Positions 1-11,475 of a stretch of DNA of 64,000 nucleotides are shown here, in pieces. Each line of letters starts with the position of its first letter. The stretch's first letter is position 1. Source of the DNA: Cyprinodon diabolis (taxonomy: Eukaryota > Chordata > Actinopteri > Cyprinodontiformes > Cyprinodontidae); assembly GCA_030533445.1 (NCBI GenBank), contig CM060072.1, positions 14,781,767-14,845,766 of the forward strand, in the 5' to 3' direction. The translations under genes were made by a program, and so were the position numbers. A model generated the notes under the pieces. That model saw only the letters and a program-made list of their open reading frames with translations, made no database searches and was not told the DNA's origin.

Positions 1-2036
1 ATAATAAGTAGCATCTTCTACAGTAGCTTTGGATAAACTATATTTGTTCTATCTAGTATATACAGCATGCAAAATTATACCCAAAAAACTGAAAGGTTGT
101 TCATATGCCTTTGTGCATGTGAAGGTGTTTACAGAAGTAAATCAAAACCACACATTTATTTTTAACAATGAGCTGCTCCTGTGGAATACTTTTCCCACAA
201 CCCACAGTATAAAGCTTGCATTAAAGCCATGGAATGTCTTTTTTTTTTTTTAGGATTATACAGTTAATCTGATGGACGCTACATTGGTTTAATCCACTGT
301 AAAGAAAATACTACATGTTAGATTAAAATGTAGGCTGCTGAAGGACAAAGCATATCCAACCAGCAGGTCTTTCTGTCGTTAAATGTCAACTTCTGTTGTG
401 GCAACATTGTGCAGCAGCTGGTGAGCTCAAAGTCTCTGCAGGGATTTGTCTGTGGTCCAAACAATCTTTTGATTAAAAAAAAATGAAGGAAATGCCTTCA
501 GTGTTCAGATATTTTTTTTAACCCTTTGATGGGGAGAAATATGGCACAAATACACCATATAAAAGTCAAGTATCAGCATATATACCTTTTAGTGTCTCAA
601 TCCCATCCTGATAAAAGCTTCCTCAGTGATTCCAGTGCTGCTGGTTTAAGGCTGCTTCATTAACATACATGAGAAATGCTTCCTAGGTTATAAGTGGCCG
701 ATTCACATTTAGGCCTGATCTAACTCAGTAATCCTCAGCTTGTTCTGTATGGTACACTGTAGCACAATGTGCTAAACAGATGTTAAAATCAAAAGAAATA
801 AATACATATAAGCTACAAAAATGAAATATTATCTATTAGACAAAAAAGATTGTAAATGGAAATTATTATGGAAAGTAAACACTTAAAACATCAGCATTCT
901 TGTAAGGTTCTTGTATTAAATGAACTTAAATATGCATTTGTTTAAATTATCATAAATTCCTAATAAAATTAAGCCTAAACTAAAGTTGCAGTGGTTAACT
1001 TTATCAAACTTCAGTATAATACTTACAGACTTTTTTAGTCAAATGCTGAAGCTTTTAATAGTCTCTGCTGGCACACTCTGGTTTAGGGGGGAACTGCTTG
1101 TTTCGCCATGTATCCCTATATAACGATGTTAAAATGTCCTTTAAAAAAGTCCTGTATCCAAATTGAATGGATTGTTGGTATGAGGCGCAATCATAAATTT
1201 CAGGTATTCCTGCAAATAAATCAGAACCATAGCAGAGGTAATAAGATGACAGCAAGATACTACTTCTCTCTCCACAACAGATTTATAGAAGATCAGTAAC
1301 ATCCTACAGCAAACATTGAGGAACAGAAGTTTCCTCCATTTCTTCTCTGAATACGAATGACAGTGTTTGACATGAAAACAGAAAACTAAGCCCCAGTCTG
1401 TTCCCAGGACCCTAAACCAAGAAAGAAGGAAGCTTCCCCATGGGCTCTGTTTTTAACTTTAGAATCTTATATAACCAATGACTCAGGAAAGACAAAAAAT
1501 ATAAAGGTTTAAAACAAAAATTAAAGAATGTTAACTTTCTAGTCTTTGTAGCAGGAATGTGCTCGTCTTGGAGAGACCAAAAAGCTAATCATTGCAATAT
1601 ACATTTGGTCATGCACTAAAAACATGTTTAGTGTCTCTGGATTGGACAGAGATACATGTAAGACATAGACATATAAATATATAATAAAAGCTATTCATCT
1701 ATGCCTTTAAAGTCTCTCAATGTGATCTTACATTAGAAAATATAAGTCACAAGTTGGTAAAAAAGAAATGAAAAGAAAACACAGAATATGATCCTGTTGA
1801 ATCATACCATAGGTTTTTGAGCCTTGGAAAGCTGGACAGGAGGATTAGATAGACAAAAGCATGTTGGAAAGTGTATAAAGCTGTAATAATTTTAGAGCTC
1901 ATTGGGGTTTATTAGGCATATTAACAGTTATATTTTATATTCTCTACAAAAATGGACTGAAATTGAAGGAGACAGCTGAGAAATGCTGCAAAAAAAGCTC
2001 TAGAGATCATTTTCACCTAAAATGTTTGGGCTGGGA
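1..2036. other. AT-rich sequence without recognisable gene
   Basis: No reading frame here resembles a known protein, no splice-linked exon series was seen, and no repeat family could be named. It may be intergenic or part of a neighbouring transcript's intron or 3' UTR; the sequence alone does not decide. Confidence 0.5.
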
Positions 2037-2345
2037 CTGCACAATGGGGTAGTTGGTAACGCTGCTGCCTTGCAGTAAGACTCTTTCATTGCTGATTCAT
2101 CGTCTCTATGCGTGGAGTTTGCATGTTCTCCCTGTGTATGTGTGGTTTTCTCCAGGTACTCCGGCTTCCTACCACAGTCCAAAAACATGACTGTTCGGTT
2201 AATTTGCTTTCCTAAATTTTCCTTAGGTATGAGTGTGTTTGCATGTTTGTGTTCTCCATGTTGCCCTGCGACAGACTGGCGACCTGTCCAGGTGTTCCTC
2301 GCCTCTTTCCCGATAGGAACCGACCCCACCGCGACTCTGACAAGG
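2037..2345 (+). repeat. Dispersed teleost repeat with tRNA-like head
   Basis: The segment opens with a promoter-like stretch (GGTAGTTGGTAACGCTGCTG, then CTTGCAG). It continues through the phrases GTTTGCATGTTCTCCCTGTG, CTCCGGCTTCCTACCACAG and GACAGACTGGCGACCTGTCC, which are typical of a very common teleost interspersed repeat. Related pieces occur at about 28595-28765 and 30655-30800 on the same strand and 40480-40575 on the opposite strand. Family identity is from recognition; no database was searched. Confidence 0.6.
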
Positions 2346-2959
2346 ACAAAGTGGGAGAAAACGGATGGCTGTTTGGGCTGCTCCAATGAGAGCAGCAATA
2401 TTTTACTTTGTTGATGAGAAAGCACCTGCTTTGGTTTAAACTAAATCTATAAATATTCAAATCTCTTTTAACCTCTACTTTTATGTGACTGGTCGAAAGG
2501 AATTTCTAGAATCCACTTTTGAAAAATATTATCAAAATTTGGTGTGAAAAACATCACTACTTAAAGCATCCAAACTCAGATGATTATTGTGCAATCCAGA
2601 CTCCTTCAATACAAATGGTTAACCGGTTTATTACCTCCTCAAAATTGAATTATTTCAATTCAAACATTCCAGAAACCATCAATAAATGAGCTCCTCATTT
2701 CATCGTTTCTGGGAGTGTTCAAAGTTGAGTTTTTGGAGAACAGTAAATTTACTCTCTTTGGATCCGTCACAGTGCATTTTTAAAAGGTACCCAAAATACT
2801 TTTTACCAGTTGCAAGCAGATTACTGATCTGTTTTATTGAGGGATAATTTAGTTAATTTAAGACTTATTTCTGCTGAAGGTTACTATTCATTGTTTATCT
2901 GTGACATCCTGCAGCCAGCTCTATGCTGAGCAGCACGTCTCCAATTGATCTCTCCGTGG

Positions 2960-3004
2960 ACAACTGGAGCATCCGTCTAAGAGTTAGACGGATGCTCCAG
3001 TTGT
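2960..3004. repeat. Perfect 21-bp inverted repeat with 3-nt loop
   Basis: Bases 2960-2980 are the exact reverse complement of 2984-3004, leaving the three-base loop GAG. Nothing around it looks like a transposon end. A local template-switch event is a plausible origin; a short hairpin RNA is possible but unsupported. Confidence 0.85.
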
Positions 3005-4830
3005 TGCTTTATCATGACAACCATCTGCATTTATGTTAGAAGAAAAGGGCCTTGTGGGTTCCTGTTATTTACTTAGGAAACTTAGCGTGTGTGTGTGTGT
3101 GGGCATGCTTTTTGTGTTCTGCTGCAAATAATATCGCCACCCTGACCGGGTGAGGATAAATACTGACGACCGACCTTACTCTTTGCTATCACTCATTTGG
3201 CTATATGGTCGTCCAGGCCTTAGGTCATTTCTATTTCTCTCTAATATGTGCTTATCAGTTTTTTTTCATATGACTGGAATAAAATCTGTTAATACTTAAA
3301 GTGGTTTTTCCTTTCTTGCAATACTCTGAGAACTGTCCCTCAAGAATAAAAAAACAGATCAATGTTGTTCTCTATACCTTGTTAAAAAAATACAATATAT
3401 GAAAGAAGGCGTACCCTTCCTCAACCAATAACCACTGTAGACGGACATCAGCAATCCTTCCTTTGATTCAACAGCACTACTGAAGACACTTGTTAGGCTA
3501 AATTAGACATTTTTTCCCAATATTTCAACCATGTCAGCTGTTATGTTTCATACTCACTCCTATGTTCGTACTCAACATGCAGTTAATTACTGCCTAGAGC
3601 ATGTGTCAGCAATTTGCAGCTCAAGAGCCACAAGTGGCTATTTGTAACCTCTGTGGCTCTTAATGGACGCCTAGAATGATATAAAGAAGCAACTAATGTA
3701 GTATAATAAATGCTAGTCTTAAAGGCTTTTGAGAGTTTGGTAAAAGAATATTTGATATCAATTTAATAGCAAAATGACATTAAAAGAACCAGACATGTTT
3801 TTAGATCTGCTTTTCTTGTAAAGCTTTGGAATTATGTTGAGTCTTTTTTCTCATCATTACATTCTATGGAAGAAAATCAACGTTTCAACTTTCTGAAACA
3901 TCTTTTTCCTTATTTTAAAAGCTAAAAGTACAAATTAACAGTTGGTTGTTCGAAATTGTAACAGCTTTACTATATCACACTTTTAACAGAAAAATCATAA
4001 GCAGTGTTTTTTATTTTAGGGTTTATTATCTTAGGGGTTCTAAATTATTTTTCCTCAGCTGGACTTGGACCAAAATGGCTCTTTAGATTTAAAGATTGCA
4101 GACCTGTGGTCAGGTTAAATAAATAAGATGAATAAGGAGTTTCAATTTTAATGAGAACATAATGTTCCTCAGAAACCTGCACATGCAAACTGATAGTGCA
4201 AATCCACCCAGCAGCTAATCAGTGCTGCTCAAATGTCTTTTTCAGGAAAGGAATGGTTGACTTTGTTGTAAATGAAAAGAAACCAAAACATTAGAACACT
4301 GATGAAAGAAAAAGTCGAACTTAGCATTTATCTCAATTTCTGTCGAGTTTTGAAAGCTAGGAAGCCAGTTTCTGACCCAGTAGAGCGGTTTGATCCCTGG
4401 TTGAAGAAAACATACATCACAGCTCCCCCTACTGTCTACTACTATTCAATTTTTGACAGTTACATTTGTACTCTTAAATTCTCGCCACAATAAAAAGAAA
4501 AGTTTTCACTAATGTTAAAAAAAACAAACATTTATCCTCATTTATCCCCTTCTAAAACCTAGAAATGTTCCTTTGCTTTACAGGAAAAGAGTTGGAATTG
4601 CTGCAGCAAAGAAAAACAAAAAAAAACAACTCATCCAGACGGATAAATCTGATTTAAGGAGCTTTTTACTCAGTTACTACAGAACACCAACAGAGGAGGA
4701 TTTAAAGGTCCAAGAACATGATCACCACAGTCAACCAACACAGAAATTGTATAGCTGTAACTCTCTCAAATAAAAAAAGATGTTTCTGTGTGATTTTAAA
4801 CCATCAGATCTGGACTGTTAACAGAGCGTA
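3005..4830. other. Non-coding flank downstream of smg8
   Basis: No recognisable coding region. A short GT run lies near 3088-3102. The part nearest 4831 is downstream of the smg8 stop on the minus strand and probably contains its 3' UTR, but I could not place a convincing polyadenylation signal. Confidence 0.45.
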
Positions 4831-7800
4831 TCATGGGGGTGGGGGGTTGGTTGTGGTGGCCCTCAGGATGCCTCGCAGCACCTTGTAGTTGCTGAGGGGT
4901 TGGTTCTCCTTGGGGGGGAAGCAGGGGCCGCGCTCTGTGGCGTAGGAATAAGGAAACCGGAGCACCCAGAAACCATCGGGTGGCAATACCACCTCAGTCT
5001 GCTCTGGGTGGAAGATCGGGCAGGGAGGGGGTCCAGGCTGAACCTGTAAGCAGCAAAAGACAGAAAGCTCTTTAAATGCACCTTTAATGCTTGCGATATT
5101 GAAACAGAGACAGACCCTTCAATCTGCTTACCTGGGGGTTGAGGGTTATCTCCAGAGGAGTGTCAGGCACCACGATGAAAAGACGAGCCAGTTGAGCGAA
5201 GTGCGGCTTCAGGCCTCTACCCTGCGATGGAGATGGAACATACAGAGGCATGTCTGTGTTCAGCACCCTGGTGGCGGGATCTTTGGCTCCCCCTGGTCCA
5301 AGAGCCTTTACTATTTTATCAGGCCCGCTGCTGATGAAGCGTCTCCCCCTGCTGTCTTCGTACTCAAACCCTACAAACACCCGAGCCACGTCGTCCCGCC
5401 TGCGGTTCCTGCCGAGGCCCCCGGTGCTCCCCCGCTTCCCCACCATGCTCTTGTTTGGAGCTGGCCAAGAGGAGGCGCCGCCATCCAGAGGCTCCGTCAG
5501 TCCCGTGTCCTCCTCTGATCGGGAGCGGATAACCAAGTCCCATGGAAGGAGGAAGGAGGAACCTGGGAGGAATCCTGGCTGCTCCAGACCAGTATGGAAG
5601 TTGTAGGACTTTGCTGGGCCCAGTTTGAGCAGAGACCAGCTGGAGAACTTCGGGAGGAGGCCTTTAGGACAGGTAGAGTGCGTCATGCCAGGGAGATACT
5701 CCACCGTGGAGGGCTGACGGTCAATGAGGCTCGGCCTCTTTGGTTGTACTGAGTTTTCGGTCCCGTCTCCGTAGGTCCCCAGGCTGTCGGTGGACTCGCC
5801 CAGACTGAGAGCCAGGCTGAGGCTTGTGTCCCCTGGCGTGTGGCTCTGAGCGGTGCTCGGCTCTTTCAGTTTCTCTGCATCCCCCAACGCTTCAGATGGG
5901 AGCCGTTGAACCTGGTCTGAAGCTGGCGCCGGGTCAGGAGTGCTGGGCTGAAAGACAGGGAAGTCGATCCTCTCCAGCTTCCCACAGCATTTCTCCTCTA
6001 GGACCTAAACACGACAAAAACACTGCAGAACAAAACTGGAACAGCCGTTCCTGACATAGCGCCATCTGCTGCTGGATTTATGAAAGGGAGGAATAAAGGA
6101 TAAATAGATGGATGGATCCAGAACCAGTAATATTTCCATAAAATCCAAGACTCTCCCAGAAGAGTTAGAAGCTATAAAAACATTAAAGGTTCTTCTGGAC
6201 AAATCATGGAGATGTTTTTTTCAGTTTATAAGATCACTATAAAAAGTTCATATGGAGGAGCAGAAAGTAAGATTTGCCATTAAAGTTCACTGCTGCCGTG
6301 TTCTCACTAGAACTATAAAAGTGGAGCTCTTCAGCCCCGTTCTGAAGTCCTTCCACTGGCTCCATGTAGCTCAGCAAATATACTTTAAATTCCTTCTGTT
6401 AGTCTAGAAATCACTGAATGGATCATACACAAAGGAGTAGTTGTCAGTGTATCAATTCAACACATCTGGAATGAGCATTCTTTAAACCAGAGGGTGGCTT
6501 AGGGCAATATACATTAAAGAAGATACAATACAGAATTGCTGCTCTAATATAAATTTGTTTTTATGCTTTATGGGGAAGAGTTTGTCTCTGCAGTCATCTA
6601 GGAGTCTTCTATGTAATCAAAGATAAAGAAGAACTGCTTGACCCAATGCTCAATCCCCTTTTTAAGATTAGGTTATTTGACTAGTGTCCCTGAGAGAGCA
6701 CATCCTGACCTGGTAGAAGTCATAATTGGCAGTCTGGATGTCAAATGGATCCTCCCGAGGAGCCTGCTTCCTGCCACAGTTACAGGAGCTGGTGGAGCGC
6801 CCCCTGCTGTTGTGATTCATGATGGGTGGGTTGTGGTCAATGTCGGGCTTCTCACCTGGGAATATATCGTTACAAACTCTGTTGAATTTTGGAACTTTTT
6901 AGATGCATCAGAGATACAGAAAACAAACTTCCTGTGAGAATTGGTAAATGTTTCTGACCTGGCTGAGGCAGCAGATGGAACTTGTGCACACAGTGTTGGT
7001 CTGTCAGGCTCCGCTCCTCACAAAGCTGGTGGCCGTTGCTCCAGAACTTGTAGCAGTCCTCGTGAAGCTGCAGTGCGTAGCGCTGGAAGGCCACGCCCCT
7101 GGCGTGCTGGCTGTACACCCGTAGCGCATGTGCCAGCTGGTTTTTGTGCACTGTTGTAGTGTAGTTGTGTGGGAGGTTGGACTGGTAGGCACTGTGAGCT
7201 AGTGGTAGCGCTTTCTGACACCGATTTTCAGAGAACTTTGTGTCGGCATCTAGAAACCCATCCAGAACCTTCACCTGGCTTTGCACCTTGGTGGCTAGTT
7301 CAGCTAGCTCCTGGTCTGTGTTGGTAATCAGGACTTGGTAGAGTCTGGAAGCCACCTGGACCCACTTAGTGTAGGTCGGCAGCTCAAAGTGCGAAGGTTG
7401 GGGGTTGCGGCCGACGCTGTCGTCGAAGCCCTTCTTGGTCAGGACCAGCTCCACGTGCTGCCAGAGGAACTCCTTCAGGTTGAAGTCCACCAGCTGGCCG
7501 CCCATCGACATGCTGCTGGAGTCTCCACCGTTGCTGGGCGGCCGAGCCGATCGTCGCATCTGTTGGTATCTCCTCGGCCCGGTCAGAACCGGGGCAGGGT
7601 CCTGTTCAGACAAGACGCAGTTGGACCGTAGCTGGCCGAGCAAAGTGCTCACCGGGTCCGGTTCTGCTGCTGGTATCACGTAGACAAAGGCCTGGTTGGC
7701 CGGCACCGTGAACAAACAGTTACTGCTTTGGTTGGTCAGGACCCGACTTTTACGGAAGATCCGGTAAATCTGGTCCTCCAGAGCGTGCTGCAGGCGCCTC

Positions 7801-9837
7801 CTTGGGGAGTGCTTTTTAGGTTTATCAGGGTTTCCTCCAGATTCCGAGCCATTCCCAGAGACCTTTAGTACAAAAAAGCAGAGAGAATGAGAACCACTGG
7901 TCCTGTCAAAATACCTTCCTGAAGGTTATAATCAGACTCATATCTGATCTAAGAGGAAGGAGAAGAGGTGAGCTGTTAATTATTGTGCATCACAGCTCTG
8001 GAAAACCTTGAATCTGCAGATGCTTTACAACTAAGAAGATAGCTTCCTTATTATGGAGAGCAGTTTCATTAAAATGACATGAATAAATAAATACATGAAT
8101 AAAAAAATAAATGTTAATGATAAAGTTAACTTGTATAAAATATTAATACATATTTCACCATAAAATAACACTAAATATTTTTAAACACATGATCTTATTT
8201 TAATTTATTTATTTCAAAATAAACTTTTATTTTATGAGACTTTTATTTTGGAAAGCGACTTTACATATTTCAGTGACATATTTTTTTGAAGCATGTTTTT
8301 CAGTTTAAGCTTTTTATTTCATGTTCTTATTTCCAAATGAGGCTGTGGGGTAAATAAATCTGGAAGTGAATAAATAAATCTTGAAAAATAAAATGTAGAT
8401 AAAATAATAGTTTTGGTGACCTTTTTATTCCATTGAGTCTTTAATAATGATTTTATTTGAATTTTTTTTTTATATTTAATTTAAAAAAACTGAAATGTTA
8501 GAACTTAAAATATACACTCATATGTTTACATTATTGTTTTTATGCTATTTTTTACTGTTATCAAGGCTGCACTTTAAAAAAATGAAATAGTCTAGAGAGC
8601 TGTTCTTAACAAAATTTCTTTTCGTTTACACTTTTGTATACAAAATGACTTAATAAATCTGTCTAAGTCTATTAATACCATTTATGTGTGTGTGTGTATA
8701 TATATATATACATACATATATATATTCATTTAATTATTTTTTAATAAAACGACTCTCCATACCTTATTGGGACAAGGCTACGAGAAAACCCCCAAAACAA
8801 GGGTTAAGGTTTTATTTTGAAAGATTCAAATAACCTGATGCAAATTTTAACTGGAAACATAAACAATGTCCAAATATTTAGATTCTGCTTTTTGTGTCAA
8901 TTTTGCTCTAGTTCTGATCTATAGCCAAAGGTTTATGAACTATGAAGACAAGGAAAGTTGGATAAGTAATAGATAGGGCGGGGAATGGATGGTCATTCCT
9001 TTAATACAATAATATAGAATTAAGTTAGGAAATCTAATTAGATCTCTGTTCTTTTTTCCAAATTATTCAGACCTGAAGGATACTGAAATTTCTTTCCCAG
9101 ACAGCATAGGAACCCTGTCCACTTTGAAAACCTTTAGAAGAGTCTGAGAAACCCAAGAGCAAATAGATCTATTTAAATAAACACATTGGAGGACAAATGC
9201 TAGGTAGTTTGAAACCTTAAATATAGACCTTTAGAGCTGCGTTCATCTGGAAGACAAACAGCAGCCTAGGTGGACAGGGTCTGCTGTTCAGCTTCCACTC
9301 TTTGGACACCGCACAGTCTTTGATAGCAGCCCGGAGAAGAGGAAGGGCCTTCTGCCGCAGGGCGTCCAGGGCCCTGAAGAGCCGATCGTAGGTCACATCG
9401 AAGGTCTGGCTGGGGTGGACCAACAAGAGGACATGGCACACCGAGAACATGAAGAGCAGGTGCAGGCAGTGCTGCATTTCCAGGTCCTTCCAGAAGTCGT
9501 GAGCGTCAGAATGGCTGACCCCGGAACTCAGGGACCGACAGGCCCGCAGCAGCAGCCGGCTGTCGCAGACGGAGGACAACAGTAGGTACAGGACCCGGTT
9601 CTCCTGGTCGTAGTAAGCCTCGATGTGGCTGTCCTCCGAGTCTTCATCCTCTGGTCCCCCGAACAGAGAGAATATGTGTTTGTCCGTTAGCGTGTTGATG
9701 ATGGACTCCTTTAAAGGTCCGGTCTGCGCGCTGCTTTTACCGAAGATACCGACAACACACAGCCCCTCCTCCCGGTGCGCAGCGTCCTCCTGGAGCTCAG
9801 CCTGAAGCAAAGCTCCCAGGTTCACCGGAGGAGCCAT
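4831..9837 (-). CDS. smg8: Nonsense-mediated mRNA decay factor SMG8, five coding exons
   Basis: SMG8 works with SMG9 as the regulatory partner of the SMG1 kinase that phosphorylates UPF1 in nonsense-mediated decay. Coding exons on the minus strand are 9837-9229, 7862-6959, 6855-6710, 6004-5132 and 5043-4831. All introns are GT-AG, the phases fit, and the total is 2745 nt (914 aa); human SMG8 is slightly longer at about 990 aa. Diagnostic blocks are CVVGIFGKSS (exon 1), FDDSVGRNPQPSHFELPTY and NRCQKALP (exon 2), CNCGRKQAPREDPFDI (exon 3), TVEYLPGMTHSTCPKGLLPK and VGFEYEDSRGRRF (exon 4) and FPPKEN (exon 5). The start MAPPVNLG was chosen by fit to the family N-terminus; in-frame ATGs lie upstream at 9852 and near 9918, so a longer N-terminus is possible. 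No frameshift or internal stop was seen. The gene lies head-to-head with ppm1e. Confidence 0.96.
6285..6430 (+). repeat. L2-like LINE fragment in smg8 intron 3
   Basis: In smg8 intron 3 (6005-6709), on the strand opposite the gene, a short translation reads PVLKSFHWLHVAQQIYFKF, then reaches a stop. This resembles the region before the C-terminus of reverse transcriptase proteins of L2-type LINEs. It is degenerate and only a few dozen codons long. Confidence 0.6.
7863..9228 (-). other. smg8 intron 1, AT-rich, with TG/TA microsatellite
   Basis: This is the longest smg8 intron (1366 bp), with donor GTCTAT at 9228 and acceptor TACTAAAG ending at 7863. It is strongly AT-rich. A compound TG then TA simple repeat lies at about 8684-8726. 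No additional exon or mobile element end was recognised. Confidence 0.8.
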
Positions 9838-10111
9838 GGTGGTTTCCTTCATGGTGGAAAACACAGGAGTAAAAACAGAAACGGAACCGTTTCCCTTCAC
9901 ATTTCCGGTCCCACACACTATAACGACCGGGTAGAAACCAACGCTATTTATTTTTATTGCTAGTAGATATAAGAGCGCTCTACGTATAACAGATCATCTA
10001 GCCGGTTTTACAGTTGAGTTAATTGCCATTACGGAGGAAGATTAGGGCCACTGAAAAAACAAAAAAGTAAACTGATTTTTAAATTTTATTTGAGTTTAAT
10101 ATGGGAAAGAA

Positions 10112-10560
10112 GTCAGAATTCTGTCTTTTATCTCAGCATTCTGAATTTTTCTCAGATTTCCGAATTTTTTCCTCAGAATTCTGACTTTAATCTCAGAATT
10201 CAGAATTTTCTCAGAATTCCGATTTTTTTCCTTAGAATTCTGACTTTAATCTCAGAATTCCGACTTTAATCTCAGAATTCTGACTTTTTTTCTAGGAATT
10301 TTGACTTTAATCTCAGAATTCTGACTTTTTTTCTCAGAATTCTGAATTTTTCTCAGAATTCTGACTTTAATCTAAGAATTCTGACTTTGATCTCAGAATT
10401 CCAATTTTAACCTCAGAATTCCGACTTTAATTTCAGCATTCTGACTTTAATCTCAGAATTCCCACTTTAATCTCAGAATTCTGACTTTAATTTCAGAATT
10501 CCGACTTTAATCTCAAAATTCTGACTTTTTTCTCAGAATTCTAACTTTAATCTCAGAATT
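10112..10560 (+). repeat. Tandem array of ~20-bp TCAGAATTCTGACTTTAATC units
   Basis: About 450 bp of degenerate units each contain a CAGAATTCTG-like EcoRI-site palindrome followed by a T-rich spacer. Inverted copies occur at 10815-10900, so the two sides could pair into a large foldback. The array lies wholly inside the inverted-repeat element. Confidence 0.9.
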
Positions 10561-10794
10561 TTGGATCTTAATGTAGATGGGCACCATGAAGTAAGAGATG
10601 TGGGAGCACTCAGTTTCACTGACAAATATGAGGGTTGTTTGGGAGGGCCAGTAACACATTTGTGGAAAATGACGAAATTAGGCAACTTTTTACATGCCAG
10701 AGGGGTCCCCAGTTATGCAATTTCATTAATGGAAGAGAAGAAGGTCATTAAAACAAGAGAGCTAGTCTCTAAAACAGACATGGCTACAGCTTGA
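10561..10794 (+). CDS. Uncharacterised 77-codon open frame inside the inverted-repeat element
   Basis: The frame runs without a stop between the tandem array and the right arm, beginning at TTG rather than ATG. It has unusually protein-like composition, with stretches such as EGCLGGPVTHLWKMTKLGNF and EEKKVIKTRELVSK. I do not recognise a family. It may be a remnant of a larger element protein, a captured host exon, or chance. Coding status is doubtful. Confidence 0.25.
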   Translation: MDLNVDGHHEVRDVGALSFTDKYEGCLGGPVTHLWKMTKLGNFLHARGVPSYAISLMEEKKVIKTRELVSKTDMATA

Positions 10795-11475
10795 TGCCAA
10801 CATGTTTGTTTGGTGTCAGAATTCAGTCAGAATTCTGAGAAAAAGGTCAGAATTCTGAGATTTAAGTCAAAATTCTGAGATTAAACTCAGAAATCTGACT
10901 TTTTTCCCATATTAAACTGAAATAATACTTAAAAATCAGTTGACTTTTTTTTTTTTCTCAGTGGCCCTAATCCTCTTCCGTAGCCATTATGTTAGCTTTA
11001 GAATGGTCGCTTGATGATAATGTTAAGGAAAGAAATAGTTTTATTATTATTGCATCAGATAGTCAAGCTGCATTATTAAGTATCAAATCTGGCAAGTCTT
11101 GTAGATAAGATTTTTTTTATAGATACTGTATATATCACCTATTAGTTCAGCTTCATAATGAGAAATGTTTTGTTCGATTTGTCTGGATTCCTGCTCATGT
11201 AGGAATTGAAGGAAATGAAGAGGTAGATATATTAGCTAAACAGGCCTTAAAATCAGATATTATTAACTTAAGTATTCCTTTAAGCAAAAGTGAGGGTAAA
11301 TCTATAATTCAGAATAAGATCTGTATGGTTTGGCAGGAACATTGGGATAATCATGACACTAGTAGAGATCTATATAAAATTCAAAAGACTGTGGGGGCTA
11401 ATAGTTGTACAAATAGAAGGCAGAAAGAAGAGGTAGTCATATCTCGACTTAGAATTGGTCATAGTGGACTTTATA

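Larger units (their letters stand above)
10030..10982. mobile_element. 953-bp inverted-repeat element with internal tandem array
   Basis: Terminal inverted repeats of about 95 bp (10030-10124 and 10889-10982) both start TACGGA and share ATTAGGGCCACTGA and AGTTTAATATGGGAAA. The target duplication is GCCAT (10025-10029 and 10983-10987), so it sits cleanly inside the LINE RNase H sequence. Next to the left repeat is a long array of TCAGAATTCTGACTTTAA units, with a few inverted units next to the right repeat. No transposase is encoded, so it is non-autonomous. The 5-bp duplication does not by itself fix the superfamily. Confidence 0.85.

Noticed and set aside
5087..5606. Long plus-strand open frames overlapping the smg8 exons.
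   Set aside because: They are antisense shadows of GC-rich smg8 exon 4; the minus-strand frame has family similarity and splice sites.
7335..7683. Plus-strand open frames of 92-98 codons.
   Set aside because: Antisense shadows of smg8 exon 2.
10112..10560. Tandem units considered as a satellite or CRISPR-like array.
   Set aside because: There are no unique spacers, and the array is bounded by the terminal repeats of a transposable element.
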